From Streptosporangium saharense (GTDB lineage: Bacteria; Actinomycetota; Actinomycetes; Streptosporangiales; Streptosporangiaceae), in contig NZ_JACHJP010000009.1 in assembly GCF_014203715.1 (NCBI RefSeq), forward strand, positions 62,001-126,000: a DNA stretch of 64,000 nucleotides, given 5' to 3'. A model generated the notes under the pieces. That model had not been told where the DNA came from, made no database searches, and worked only from the letters and a program-made list of their open reading frames with translations. Below, piece after piece: positions 46,891-55,024 of this stretch. A program made the position numbers and the translations under genes. Within the stretch, counting starts at the first letter, position 1. The number at the start of each line of letters is the position of its first letter.

Positions 46891-46940
46891 TGGACTGTCA
46901 AGTCCAGAAATAGGGCGATAATGTGGACTGAGAAGTCCAG
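46891..46940. promoter_or_regulatory. Twin TetR operators between aldo/keto reductase and tetR
   Basis: Two near-identical inverted repeats, TGGACTGTCAAGTCCAG (46891-46907) and TGGACTGAGAAGTCCAG (46924-46940), lie 33 bp apart centre to centre, about three helix turns. The arms TGGACT/AGTCCA are perfect. The first overlaps a minus-strand TTGACA (46901-46896), a likely -35 of the reductase gene. GATAAT at 46917-46922 may be a -10 for the regulator. Binding would repress both genes until an inducer arrives. Confidence 0.82.
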
Positions 46941-46953
46941 TCCGGAGGTGGTC

Positions 46954-47559
46954 ATGCCCACGCTGACCCGCAAGGGAGCCGCGACCCGCCAGCGCATCCT
47001 GGAGGGCGCCGCCACGCACATCCGCGAGTACGGCGTGGCCGCGACGACCCTGGACGACGTGCTGGCCAGGACCACCACGAGCAAGAGCCAGCTTTTCCAC
47101 TACTTCCCCGGCGGCCGGGAGGAGCTGCTGCTGGCCGTGGCCCGTTTCGAGGCAGACCGGGTGATCGAGGACCAGCGGCCCCAGCTCGACGAACTCACCT
47201 CCTGGCCCGCCTGGCGGGCGTGGCGCGACAAGGTCGTCGAGCGCTACCGCAGGCAGGGAGGGCTCTGCCCGCTCAACGCCGTCACCTCCCACCTGGGCGA
47301 CGGCTCTCCCGGAACCCGCGCGGTGGTCACCGGGCTGATGCGCCGCTGGCAGAGCGAGATCGCCAACGGGGTACGGCACATGCAGGGCGTCGGCGAGATC
47401 GACCCGGCCGTGGACCCGGACCGGGCCGCGGCCGCCCTGCTCGCCTGCATCCAGGGCGGCGTGCTGATCCAGATGTCCACCGGCGAGACCACCCACCTGG
47501 AGGCCGCCCTCGACATGGGCATCGCCAGCCTGCGCGCGGGAGCCTTCCCCACGACCTGA
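46954..47559 (+). CDS. TetR-family repressor
   Basis: This 201-aa regulator has an N-terminal helix-turn-helix (TRQRILEGAATHIREYGVAATTLDDVLA, then TSKSQLFHYF) and an alpha-helical ligand domain. It looks like the LmrA/YxaF branch with a C-terminal TetR_C-type domain. ATG 46954 has GGAGG 5 nt upstream. The paired palindromes just upstream make it the probable repressor of itself and the divergent aldo/keto reductase. Confidence 0.92.
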   Translation: MPTLTRKGAATRQRILEGAATHIREYGVAATTLDDVLARTTTSKSQLFHYFPGGREELLLAVARFEADRVIEDQRPQLDELTSWPAWRAWRDKVVERYRRQGGLCPLNAVTSHLGDGSPGTRAVVTGLMRRWQSEIANGVRHMQGVGEIDPAVDPDRAAAALLACIQGGVLIQMSTGETTHLEAALDMGIASLRAGAFPTT

Positions 47560-47560
47560 C

Positions 47561-47588
47561 CGGGCATCCCCCAGGCAGGGGATGCCCG
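47561..47588 (+). terminator. Hairpin after tetR
   Basis: CGGGCATCCCC and GGGGATGCCCG form a perfect 11-bp stem around the 6-nt loop CAGGCA, beginning one base after the stop. There is no T tract, common in high-GC actinobacteria. Confidence 0.7.
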
Positions 47589-47670
47589 CGAACCCCGTTC
47601 CGGTGGGATGTGGCCGCCCTCGGCCGAACCTACGTTGAGGGAAACGCACCCCCCTCACCAAGGAGTAACC

Positions 47671-48063
47671 GTGGGTTCGCACAACAGCGTCACCGAGCTC
47701 AACGAGTTGTTCGTCGAGGCCATGAACGCCGGGGACCTCGACCTGGCCGTGTCCTGCTGGGACGAGAACACCGTCTTCCAGACCGCGCCGGGCACCGAGC
47801 CCGTCCGGGGACTGCCCGCCCTGCGGGAGGCGCTCCAGCAGTTCATCGACACCAAGCCCCACCTGACGATCGAGGAGCTGCACCGGGTCGAGGCGGGGGA
47901 CGTCGCCCTGGTCGCCCTCAGGTGGCACCTGACCGGGACCGGCCCCGACGGGGAGCCGATCGAGATGGGCGCCGTGGACAGCAATGTCTTCTGCCGCCAG
48001 GCCGACGGCACCTGGCGCATCCGCATCGACAACCCGTTCCACTCCCAGCACATCGGCTTCTGA
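47671..48063 (+). CDS. SnoaL/NTF2-like small enzyme or binding protein
   Basis: This 130-aa protein has the SnoaL-like pattern: LNELFVEAMNAGDLDLAVSCW at the N-terminus, FQTAPGTEPVRGLPALREAL mid-way and VDSNVFCRQADGTWRIRIDN near the end. NTF2-fold members act as isomerases, dehydratases or binding subunits. GTG 47671 has AGGAG 5 nt upstream. It leads a four-gene oxidative operon; one base separates its stop from the aldehyde dehydrogenase start. Confidence 0.85.
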   Translation: MGSHNSVTELNELFVEAMNAGDLDLAVSCWDENTVFQTAPGTEPVRGLPALREALQQFIDTKPHLTIEELHRVEAGDVALVALRWHLTGTGPDGEPIEMGAVDSNVFCRQADGTWRIRIDNPFHSQHIGF

Positions 48064-48064
48064 C

Positions 48065-49564
48065 ATGACCGCGACAGGAGTCACGACAGGTCGGCTCACG
48101 CTGGCCGTACCGCAACCCCTGTTGATCGGCGGGCAGGAGGTCCGCGCCGAGCGGACCTTCCCCGCCGTCGATCCCAGCACAGGGCGCGTCTGGGCGCAGG
48201 TCGCCGAGGGTACGGCGGGCGACGTGGACCGCGCGGTCGCCGCCGCAAAGGGCGCCTTCGACGCCTGGCGGCGGACCTCGCTCGACACCCGCCAGGCCCT
48301 GCTGTGGGCCGTCGCCGAGCGGCTGACCGGCGACGCCGGGCGCTGGCCCGCCCTGCTCGCGACCGAGAACGGCAGGGCGATCCGTGAGGGCGGCCTGATC
48401 GACGTGCCGACGGCCGCGGAGATCTTCAGGTTCTTCTCCGGCGTCGTCCGCGACCTGCACGGAAGGACCATCCCCTGCGGCCCCGGCGCCCACGTCTCGA
48501 CGACCCCGCGCCCGCTCGGCGTCGTCGCCGCGATCGTCCCGTGGAACTCGCCGCTGATCTCGGTCGCGCACAAGCTGGCACCCGCCCTCGCGGCGGGCAA
48601 CACCGTCGTGGTGAAGCCGTCCGAGCTGGCCTCGGTCAGCACGGTCGAGTTCGTCAGGCTCGTGCAGGACCTCTTCCCGCCCGGCGTCGTCAACGTCGTC
48701 ACCGGGTTCGGAGCCGAGGCCGGGCACGCGCTGGTCTCGCACCCGGACGTCGCCAAGGTCAGCTTCACCGGCGGCACCGGGACCGGACGCCGCATCCTCG
48801 GCGACGTCTCGGAACGGCTCGTCCCCGCCCTGATGGAGCTGGGCGGCAAGGGAGCCATGGTGGTCTGCCCCGACGCCGACCTCGACACCGTGACCGAGGA
48901 CGTGCTCACCGGGATCTTCGCCGCCAACGGCGAGGTGTGCTTCGCCTCCTCACGGCTCATGGTGCACCGCGACCGCTACGACGAACTGCTCGACCGGGTC
49001 GCCGCCCGCGCCGAGGCGATCGTCGTCGGCGACGCCCTCGACCCCGCGACCCAGCTCGGCCCGCTGGTGACGGCCGGACACCGCGACCTGGTCGCCGCCA
49101 GGGTCCGGGCCGCCCTGTCCGAGGGAGCCGACCTCAGGGCGGGCGGACGCGTCCCCGAACTGCCCGGCGAACTGGCCGGGGGAAGCTACTACCGGCCCAC
49201 GGTCCTGGCCTCCCCGGACGGCACGACCAGCGCCTCGTGCGAGGAGTTCTTCGGCCCCGTCCTCACCGTCGAGTCGTGGACCTCCGAGGACGAGGTGGTC
49301 GAACGGGCCAACCGGGTCGCCTTCGGACTGGCCAACGGGGTGTGGAGCAGCGACCTCGCCCAGGCCTACCGGCTCGCCGACCGCCTCGACTCCGGGATGG
49401 TCTGGGTCAACACCTGGTTCGCCACCCCGCTCGGCCAGCCGCAGGGCGGCATCAAGGCCAGCGGCTTCGGCAGGGAGGGAGCCACCGCGACCCTCCTTGA
49501 GTACACCGCGACCAAGGTCGTCCACGCCAGTCTCGACACCGTCCGTCCACCGATGTGGACCTGA
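48065..49564 (+). CDS. Aldehyde dehydrogenase (NAD(P)+ dependent)
   Basis: This 499-aa ALDH superfamily enzyme has the catalytic Glu in MELGGKGAMVV, the catalytic Cys in NGEVCFASSR, and the cofactor segment VPWNSPLISVAHKLAPAL. These match an active enzyme that oxidises an aldehyde to an acid. The start lies one base after the SnoaL-like stop. It probably acts on an aldehyde made by the flavin-dependent partner genes downstream. Confidence 0.93.
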   Translation: MTATGVTTGRLTLAVPQPLLIGGQEVRAERTFPAVDPSTGRVWAQVAEGTAGDVDRAVAAAKGAFDAWRRTSLDTRQALLWAVAERLTGDAGRWPALLATENGRAIREGGLIDVPTAAEIFRFFSGVVRDLHGRTIPCGPGAHVSTTPRPLGVVAAIVPWNSPLISVAHKLAPALAAGNTVVVKPSELASVSTVEFVRLVQDLFPPGVVNVVTGFGAEAGHALVSHPDVAKVSFTGGTGTGRRILGDVSERLVPALMELGGKGAMVVCPDADLDTVTEDVLTGIFAANGEVCFASSRLMVHRDRYDELLDRVAARAEAIVVGDALDPATQLGPLVTAGHRDLVAARVRAALSEGADLRAGGRVPELPGELAGGSYYRPTVLASPDGTTSASCEEFFGPVLTVESWTSEDEVVERANRVAFGLANGVWSSDLAQAYRLADRLDSGMVWVNTWFATPLGQPQGGIKASGFGREGATATLLEYTATKVVHASLDTVRPPMWT

Positions 49565-49604
49565 GGCCCTCCAGAACAGATCGACCAGGAAGACAGGCAC
49601 CACC

Positions 49605-50816
49605 ATGCGCTTCGACCTCGACGAACACAGCGCGCGACTGGCCGAACTCGGCGCGGGACTCGCCGCCGAGTTCGCCCCCCACGCCAGGGAGCACGACAGC
49701 GACCGCAGCACCGCAACCGAGAACCTCGCCAAACTGCGCGACGCCGGCCTGTACGGCGTGGCCATCCCGCGCGACCTCGGCGGCCTCGGGGCCAGGACGA
49801 CCCAGTGGCTGGCGACCATCGAGGCACTCGCCAAGGGCGACGCCTCGACCGCGCTCGGCTTCAACATGCACTACGTCGCGACCCGCATCATCACCACGCT
49901 CGACGCCGTACCCGCCGACGTGAAGAAGAGAGTGGCCGACCTGGTGGTGCGGGACGGCGCGCTGATCTGCGCGCCGCTGTCCGAACCGTCCGCGTCGAGC
50001 CTGCTGCCCGCGACCTACATGCCCACCCTCTCCGCGCGCCGGGTACCCGGCGGCCTGGAGGTCAGCGGCACCAAGATGTTCGCCTCCCTGTGGGAGGCCA
50101 GCGACTACGCCTTCATGTTCGCCCACCCCGAGTGGGCCGACGACCCGACCCACGTCGTCGGCTTCCTGATGCCGACCCGCCAGGACGGCGCGATCACGGT
50201 CACCGACGACTGGGACACGCTGGGGATGCGTTCGACCCGCAGCAACCAGGTCCGCATCTCCGGCGCGTTCGTGCCCGACGACCTCGTGCTGTGCGAGTTC
50301 GGCGACTTCCTCGGCAACTGGATCGTGGCCCAGGCGCACATCGCCTGGGGCGGCTACACCGGCTGCTACCTCGGGGTCGCCGAGGGAATGGCCGAGTGGC
50401 TGCAGGGCGCCCTCGGGACGCGCACCGCCAAGGGACACGTCCAGCCGATGGGCTACCACCCCACGGTCAGCACCGCCATGGGACACATCGCGGCCCAGGT
50501 CGAGGCGGCCAGGCTGATGATGTACCACGCCGCCTGGGAGGCCGACGAGAACAGCGGGCCGAGCCTGAACACCTGCGCCGCGTTCCTGCGGGCGAAGCTG
50601 ATGGTCGGCACCGCGATCCACACGATCTCCACGCTCGGCACGACCGCGGGCGGCCTCAGTTCGCTGATGCGGTCCAAGGGCTACGAGCTGATGCTGCGCG
50701 ACGCCATGACCGGCCCGATCATGCCGCCCAACGCGCTGGCCTGCGCGGAGATGGCGGGCCTGATCTCGATGGGACTCGACCCGGGCCAGGCACCGGCCCT
50801 GCGCACGGCGTCATGA
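49605..50816 (+). CDS. Acyl-CoA dehydrogenase-fold flavoprotein, probably DszC-like monooxygenase
   Basis: This 403-aa acyl-CoA dehydrogenase-fold protein lacks the EGTSEI-like motif of true dehydrogenases near its C-terminus and has RDAMTGPIMPPNAL instead, as in reduced-flavin monooxygenases of the DszC type. A flavin reductase gene overlaps its stop, supporting oxygenase over dehydrogenase. AGGAAG lies upstream of ATG 49605. Substrate unknown; neighbours suggest its product is an aldehyde. Confidence 0.82.
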   Translation: MRFDLDEHSARLAELGAGLAAEFAPHAREHDSDRSTATENLAKLRDAGLYGVAIPRDLGGLGARTTQWLATIEALAKGDASTALGFNMHYVATRIITTLDAVPADVKKRVADLVVRDGALICAPLSEPSASSLLPATYMPTLSARRVPGGLEVSGTKMFASLWEASDYAFMFAHPEWADDPTHVVGFLMPTRQDGAITVTDDWDTLGMRSTRSNQVRISGAFVPDDLVLCEFGDFLGNWIVAQAHIAWGGYTGCYLGVAEGMAEWLQGALGTRTAKGHVQPMGYHPTVSTAMGHIAAQVEAARLMMYHAAWEADENSGPSLNTCAAFLRAKLMVGTAIHTISTLGTTAGGLSSLMRSKGYELMLRDAMTGPIMPPNALACAEMAGLISMGLDPGQAPALRTAS

Positions 50817-51316
50817 CCGGCGCCGCCCCGTGCTCGTGCGAGCCGTCCGCCGAGCCGACGCCGGAGGCCTTCAGGTCGGCGTGCGCCCAGTTCCCCACCG
50901 GGGTGGTCGTCGTCACCACGGCCCTGGACGGCACGCCGTACGGCAGCACCGTCAACGCCTTCACCTCCCTCACCCTGAACCCGCCCCAGGTGCTCGTCTG
51001 CCTGGCGGCGACCTCGCGGACCTGGACGGCTATCGAACGCTCGGGGGTGTTCGCGGTGAACGTGCTCTCCTCGGGGCAGGCGGCCACGGCCCGGCTGTTC
51101 GCCTCGAAGGACTCCGACAAGTTCGACCACGTCGACCACGTCCCCGGGGCACTCGGGGCGCCGCTGCTGACCGGGACCACGGCGCGGTTCGAGTGCCGCC
51201 TCGCGGGGACGACGCGCAACAACTCGCACTGGATGCTCATCGGACGGGTGGTCTCGCTGGCCTCGGAACCGGAACGCGAACCACTGCTCTTCCTCCACGG
51301 CCGCCTGGCGGGGTGA
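50813..51316 (+). CDS. Flavin reductase (HpaC/DszD type)
   Basis: This 167-aa flavin-reductase-like protein has FPTGVVVVTTALDGTPYGST, NAFTSLTLNPPQVLVCL and LLFLHGRL near the end, the pattern of the FMN-binding split-barrel family. It reduces free flavin with NAD(P)H for a partner oxygenase. ATG 50813 overlaps the stop of the preceding flavoprotein gene. Its N-terminus has two Cys (CSCEP) that are not typical of the family. Confidence 0.92.
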   Translation: MTGAAPCSCEPSAEPTPEAFRSACAQFPTGVVVVTTALDGTPYGSTVNAFTSLTLNPPQVLVCLAATSRTWTAIERSGVFAVNVLSSGQAATARLFASKDSDKFDHVDHVPGALGAPLLTGTTARFECRLAGTTRNNSHWMLIGRVVSLASEPEREPLLFLHGRLAG

Positions 51317-51397
51317 CGGTACGGCGGGACCGCCTGAGGGGGACGCCACGGCAGCCTGTCCTGGCGCTGGCAGGGCCTCCTGGCAGGGTTTCCTGGC

Positions 51398-51580
51398 GGG
51401 GTGACGGCACGGCGCTTGACCGGGATGGCAGGGTCGCCTGGCCAGGTGATGGCACGGGGCTTGACCGGAGACGGCCGGGTCGCCTGGTGGGATGACGGCC
51501 CGGCACCTAACTCCGATCGGGTGACGGCAGGGTCGTCCGGCTCTCCGATCGGGTGACGGCGCGGCTACCTGGCGGGGTGG
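51398..51580. repeat. Degenerate direct repeats downstream of the flavin reductase gene
   Basis: The motif GGGTGACGGCACGG recurs with drift at about 51399, 51445, 51490, 51519 and 51551. The first two units are about 46 bp and share GCTTGACCGG and GGGTCGCCTGG; the later ones are about 30 bp and share CTCCGATCGGGTGACGGC. The 51317-51733 gap holds these repeats, the hairpin listed next, and no gene that I can support. Confidence 0.6.
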
Positions 51581-51607
51581 CGGGCGCTGGGCGATGGGCC
51601 GCTGGGT

Positions 51608-51632
51608 GACGGGTCCGCTGAGCGGACCCGTC
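51608..51632. terminator. Strong 11-bp hairpin
   Basis: GACGGGTCCGC, loop TGA, GCGGACCCGTC: a perfect stem with a 3-nt loop and no T tract. It lies about 290 bp after the flavin reductase stop and 100 bp before the LuxR gene, so it may terminate readthrough. Confidence 0.6.
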
Positions 51633-51733
51633 GCTTGGCGGCCACGGCCGTCCTCCGCGAAGGTGGGAGGAAGCGGTCATGGTGGACGCTCCGGCGGCCC
51701 GCCCGGCCGTGCGTGTCGAGAGTGGAGCACGTC

Positions 51734-52780
51734 ATGGGCAGTCCCGCCACCGATCCGGTCCGATCGCTGCCGCCCGAGCTGGTCGCGGAACTCGTGGCCG
51801 CCCCCTCCGTCGAACGGCTGCTGGACCGCTTCCTCGACTTCCTCGACGAGACGCCGGGCAGGTTCGGGTCCTTCGCCGCGGGCGTCTACGTGCACGACCA
51901 CGTGACCGGACGCCCCGCCGCGAGCAGGGTCCGGGGACTCGGCGACTACTACGTGCGCAGCTACGAGCGCCACGGCCGTGACCGGGACCCCGTCGTCCAG
52001 CGCGCCCTGAGCGAGCGCCGGGTGTGCGACAGCGACTCGTTGATGCCGAGGGAGGAGTGGCTGAAGCTGCCCATCGTGCACGACGTGTTCGCCCCGCACG
52101 CCATGGCGCGGGTGCTGTGCGCCCCGCTCGTCGTCGGCGCCGAGATCGCGGGCACGCTGAACCTGGCCAGGCGGGACGGCCAGCCCGAGTTCACCGAGGC
52201 CGACCGCGACGCCGCCCACGTGGCGGCCATGGTGCTGGGCATCGCCGTCTCAGCGGTGCGCGAGCGCTCCTCGATCGAACGCGAGCGCCGCCAGCTCGCC
52301 GAGGCGCTCGACCGGTGCGGCGCGCCGGTCGTGCTGACCGACCTGGGGTTGGCGCGGCGCCACCTCAACGCGCCCGCCCTGGCCCTGTTCGACCGGCTCG
52401 GCGAGGCCCGCCCCGAGGTCGAGCGGCTGCTCGACTGCGACGGCGACAGGACGGTCGTCTCCTGGAACGCCGACGGCGCACGCCAGGCCGGACCGCACCT
52501 CACCGTCACCTCGCAGCGGCTGCCCGGCCAGCCGGACGTGATCGTCTCGGTCATCGCCGTACGCGACGGGGCCGCCCGCGTGCTCGCCCCCTCCCTGCTG
52601 GCCTCGCTCACGCCGCGCGAGGCCGAGATCGCCACCCGCGCCCTCACCGGCCGCAGGGACGGCGAGATCGCGGCCGAACTGTTCATCAGCCCGCACACGG
52701 TCAAGCATCACCTCAAGTCGATCTACGCGAAGCTCGGCGTGCACACCCGCGCCGAACTGCTCGACCACCTGCTGCGCTGA
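51734..52780 (+). CDS. GAF-LuxR transcriptional regulator
   Basis: This 348-aa regulator has a GAF-like sensor in about residues 20-180 (FGSFAAGVYVHDHVTG, VLCAPLVVGAEIAGTLNLA), a middle PAS-like segment and a C-terminal LuxR helix-turn-helix (LTPREAEIATRALTGRRDGE with AELFISPHTVKHHLKSIYAK). ATG 51734 has GTGGAG upstream. It follows the oxidative operon and may control it, though an independent promoter is implied by the long gap. Confidence 0.88.
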   Translation: MGSPATDPVRSLPPELVAELVAAPSVERLLDRFLDFLDETPGRFGSFAAGVYVHDHVTGRPAASRVRGLGDYYVRSYERHGRDRDPVVQRALSERRVCDSDSLMPREEWLKLPIVHDVFAPHAMARVLCAPLVVGAEIAGTLNLARRDGQPEFTEADRDAAHVAAMVLGIAVSAVRERSSIERERRQLAEALDRCGAPVVLTDLGLARRHLNAPALALFDRLGEARPEVERLLDCDGDRTVVSWNADGARQAGPHLTVTSQRLPGQPDVIVSVIAVRDGAARVLAPSLLASLTPREAEIATRALTGRRDGEIAAELFISPHTVKHHLKSIYAKLGVHTRAELLDHLLR

Positions 52781-52804
52781 GCCCGCCGTACGGCCCGGCG
52801 CCTG

Positions 52805-53788
52805 TCAGCTCCCGGTCTGAGGCTCGTAGCGGGCGGCGATCGCGGTGGCGCGCTCGCGCAGGGAGTCGCGCAACCACTGCGGGGCCAGGGCCTCGGCGTC
52901 CGTGGTGAGCTGCCACAGCGCCCATCGCGCGTGTCTCCGGTCCTGGAAGGTCACCTCAAGGCGCAGCCAGCCGTCCTGGTCGGTCTCCTCGGAGAGTACG
53001 GCCAGCGCGGTGCCGACCAGTTCTTCCCGCCGCGCCGGGGCCAGCCGTACCAGCACGGTGACCTGGTCGCCACCGGTCCTGAACCGCGTGCCACGCTCCT
53101 GCCAGGCCCGGCCGAGATCGACCCGGTCCGGCCGTTGCGCGGGTTCGGCCAGTTCCTCGGCGGCCCGGACCCGCGACAGCCGGTAGGTGCGGTCCTCACC
53201 GGACCTCGTGGCCAGCAGGTAGCCCTGGCCGCGTGCGGTGACCAGGCCGACCGGGTCGACCGTGCGCCACCTCGGGTCCTGGCCGAAGGCCGCGTAGTGG
53301 ATGCGCAGCCTGTGCCCGGTGAGCACCGCGCGCCGGACCTCGGCCACCACGGCGTCGGGCACCTCCTCCTCGGCGACCAGCCGACGCGAGAGGAGATCGG
53401 TCTCCGGATCGACGAGCAGCCGCTCCGCCGCGTCCGCAGCGGTGTCCCGGTAGCTCTCGGGGAGCGCGTCGACCACCTTGAGCATCGCCGAGGCGAGCGC
53501 GGAACCGAGGCCGAACGCCTGCGCGCCGCGCCGCGACCCGGCGATCAGCAGGGCGAGGGCCTCGTCGTGGTTCAGCCCGGTGAGCTCGGTACGGAAACCG
53601 GGCAGCAACGCGAAACCACCGTGCCTGCCGCGTTCGGCGTAGACCGGGACACCGGCGGCGGACAGCGCCTCGATGTCGCGCAGCACGGTCCGGGTGGACA
53701 CCTCAAGCTCGCGGGCCAGCGCGACCGCGGACAGCCTGCCGTACCGCCGGAGCAGCAGCACAAGCGAGACCAGCCGATCGGCACGCAC
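52805..53788 (-). CDS. WYL-domain transcriptional regulator (YafY type)
   Basis: This 327-aa protein has an N-terminal HTH (LSAVALARELEVSTRTVLRDIEAL), a PafC/YafY-like middle and a WYL-type domain from about residue 150. The WYL triad here reads GYLLATR. WYL domains sense nucleic acids or small ligands. It diverges from the RidA gene 93 bp away, which is a likely target. Confidence 0.9.
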   Translation of the reverse strand: MRADRLVSLVLLLRRYGRLSAVALARELEVSTRTVLRDIEALSAAGVPVYAERGRHGGFALLPGFRTELTGLNHDEALALLIAGSRRGAQAFGLGSALASAMLKVVDALPESYRDTAADAAERLLVDPETDLLSRRLVAEEEVPDAVVAEVRRAVLTGHRLRIHYAAFGQDPRWRTVDPVGLVTARGQGYLLATRSGEDRTYRLSRVRAAEELAEPAQRPDRVDLGRAWQERGTRFRTGGDQVTVLVRLAPARREELVGTALAVLSEETDQDGWLRLEVTFQDRRHARWALWQLTTDAEALAPQWLRDSLRERATAIAARYEPQTGS

Positions 53789-53881
53789 CTGAAAACGCTA
53801 CAGGAATACACGACACAAGATGTCGTGATTTGCCGGGAGGCTTGGCAACGCAACAGAAAGACCGCAGCGAATGGAGCAGAT

Positions 53882-54283
53882 GTGGCAGTGGAGCGAACCG
53901 CGGTCAACCCGTGGCCGTGGTCGGTTGAGCTGGGCTACAACCAGGGTGAGATCGTCTCCGGGCACACCCGGACCCTGTACGTCTCCGGACAGACCGCGAT
54001 GGACGGCGACGGCAAGCCCCAGCACGCCGGTGACATGGCGGCGCAGGTGGCGCTGAGCCTCGACAACCTGGAGGCCGTACTCGGTGAGGCGGGCATGACC
54101 CTGGCGAACCTCGTCCGGCTCACCGTCTACACCACCGACGTCGACCGGCTCTTCGAACACTACGGCGTGCTGGCGGCACGCCTGGGCGCGGCCGGAGCGG
54201 CCCCGTCGACCACGATGCTCGGGGTGGTACGGCTGGCGATCCCCGACCTGCTGGTCGAACTTGAGGGAACCGCCGTGGCGTGA
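53882..54283 (+). CDS. RidA/YjgF-family protein
   Basis: This 133-aa Rid-family protein has TLYVSGQTAMDGDGKPQHAG and a PSTTMLGVVRLAIPDLLVELEGTA end. The Arg expected in the imine-hydrolysing subgroup (xRTTV) is replaced by PSTTM, so it may belong to a Rid subfamily without that activity. GTG 53882 has GGAG 5 nt upstream. It diverges from the WYL regulator. Confidence 0.88.
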   Translation: MAVERTAVNPWPWSVELGYNQGEIVSGHTRTLYVSGQTAMDGDGKPQHAGDMAAQVALSLDNLEAVLGEAGMTLANLVRLTVYTTDVDRLFEHYGVLAARLGAAGAAPSTTMLGVVRLAIPDLLVELEGTAVA

Positions 54284-54288
54284 CTCTT

Positions 54289-54318
54289 GCCGCCTCCGGC
54301 AGTTTTGCCGGAGGCGGC
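54289..54318. terminator. Hairpin after the RidA gene
   Basis: GCCGCCTCCGGCA, loop GTTT, TGCCGGAGGCGGC: a perfect 13-bp stem starting six bases after the stop. The absence of a T run is common in this GC range. Confidence 0.75.
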
Positions 54319-54600
54319 TTCGGGCCGTTCAGGCCGAGGGCATGGGCCGCTCAGGCTGGAGGCACAGGCGTTCAGGCCGCAGGCGGCATGGGCCGTGGTG
54401 GCACGGGCCGTTTGGAGCAGGGGAGCGTGAGCCGTTCAGGCGGGCCGGTCCGGGCTGGTCAAGCCGGGGGCACGGGCCGTTCAGGCCAGGGCGGCACGAG
54501 CTCTTCAGGTCGGGGGTGGCGCAGGCAGCTCAGGCGGGGATGATTCGGGCTGTCCGGGCCGGAGGTGACATGGGTCGGTTCAGGTCTGGGGTGGCTTTGG
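54319..54600. repeat. Degenerate tandem repeat, unit about 22-25 bp
   Basis: About twelve imperfect head-to-tail units share the consensus GGGCCGTTCAGGCCGGGGGC; the clearest copies are near 54321, 54344 and 54475. It runs from the RidA hairpin to the 3' end of the ferredoxin gene and overlaps that gene's last ~20 bases. No ORF here is convincing. Confidence 0.65.
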
Positions 54601-54936
54601 GAGGTGCGCGGTGACCAGGGCGGTGTCGGTGCCGATCTCACCGGTCAGCCCCGCGCCTCCCGGATCGCCCAAGGGAAGATCGCGGCCGGGCAGTACGTCG
54701 AGGAAGAAGGCGCGGGAGTCCTCAAGGTGGGCGTTGAGCGTCTCGTCCCTCCTGGCGACGCGGTCGGCGACGATCGCGGAGACGGGACACTCCACCTCGC
54801 ACGCGCCGCAGTCGATACACGCGCTCGCGTTGATGTAGCTCTTGCGCTCGCCGACGTAGATGCAGTCGACGGGACAGACGTCCACGCAGGAGCGGTCGAG
54901 AACGTCGATGCAGTCGGCGCCGATCACGTAGGTCAT
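54580..54936 (-). CDS. Seven-iron ferredoxin (3Fe-4S/4Fe-4S, FdxA-like)
   Basis: This 118-aa electron carrier has Cys at 9, 17, 21, 25 and 40, 43, 46, 50, the spacing of actinobacterial FdxA proteins with one 3Fe-4S and one 4Fe-4S cluster. The core CIDCGACEVECP is intact. It has a ~60-residue tail and ends within the tandem repeat. AAGGAA lies 5 nt before ATG 54936. An FNR-like reductase is upstream on the same strand (88 bp), so the two could form a redox chain, for example for a P450. Confidence 0.93.
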   Translation of the reverse strand: MTYVIGADCIDVLDRSCVDVCPVDCIYVGERKSYINASACIDCGACEVECPVSAIVADRVARRDETLNAHLEDSRAFFLDVLPGRDLPLGDPGGAGLTGEIGTDTALVTAHLPKPPQT

Positions 54937-55024
54937 CGGGATTCCTTCGTGGGTGTCCCGGCCTTCAGGCCGGGGAGGAGACGAAACTCCTGCGGAGCAG
55001 GACAGGGGAAGGCGATTCGGAGGA

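Noticed and set aside
51398-51580. Possible CRISPR array
   Set aside because: Units drift in length and sequence, there are no uniform spacers, and no cas gene is near.
54319-54600. Plus-strand ORFs (for example 54261-54614) through the tandem repeat
   Set aside because: They are Gly/Arg/Ser-rich products of the repeat itself with no start signal or similarity.
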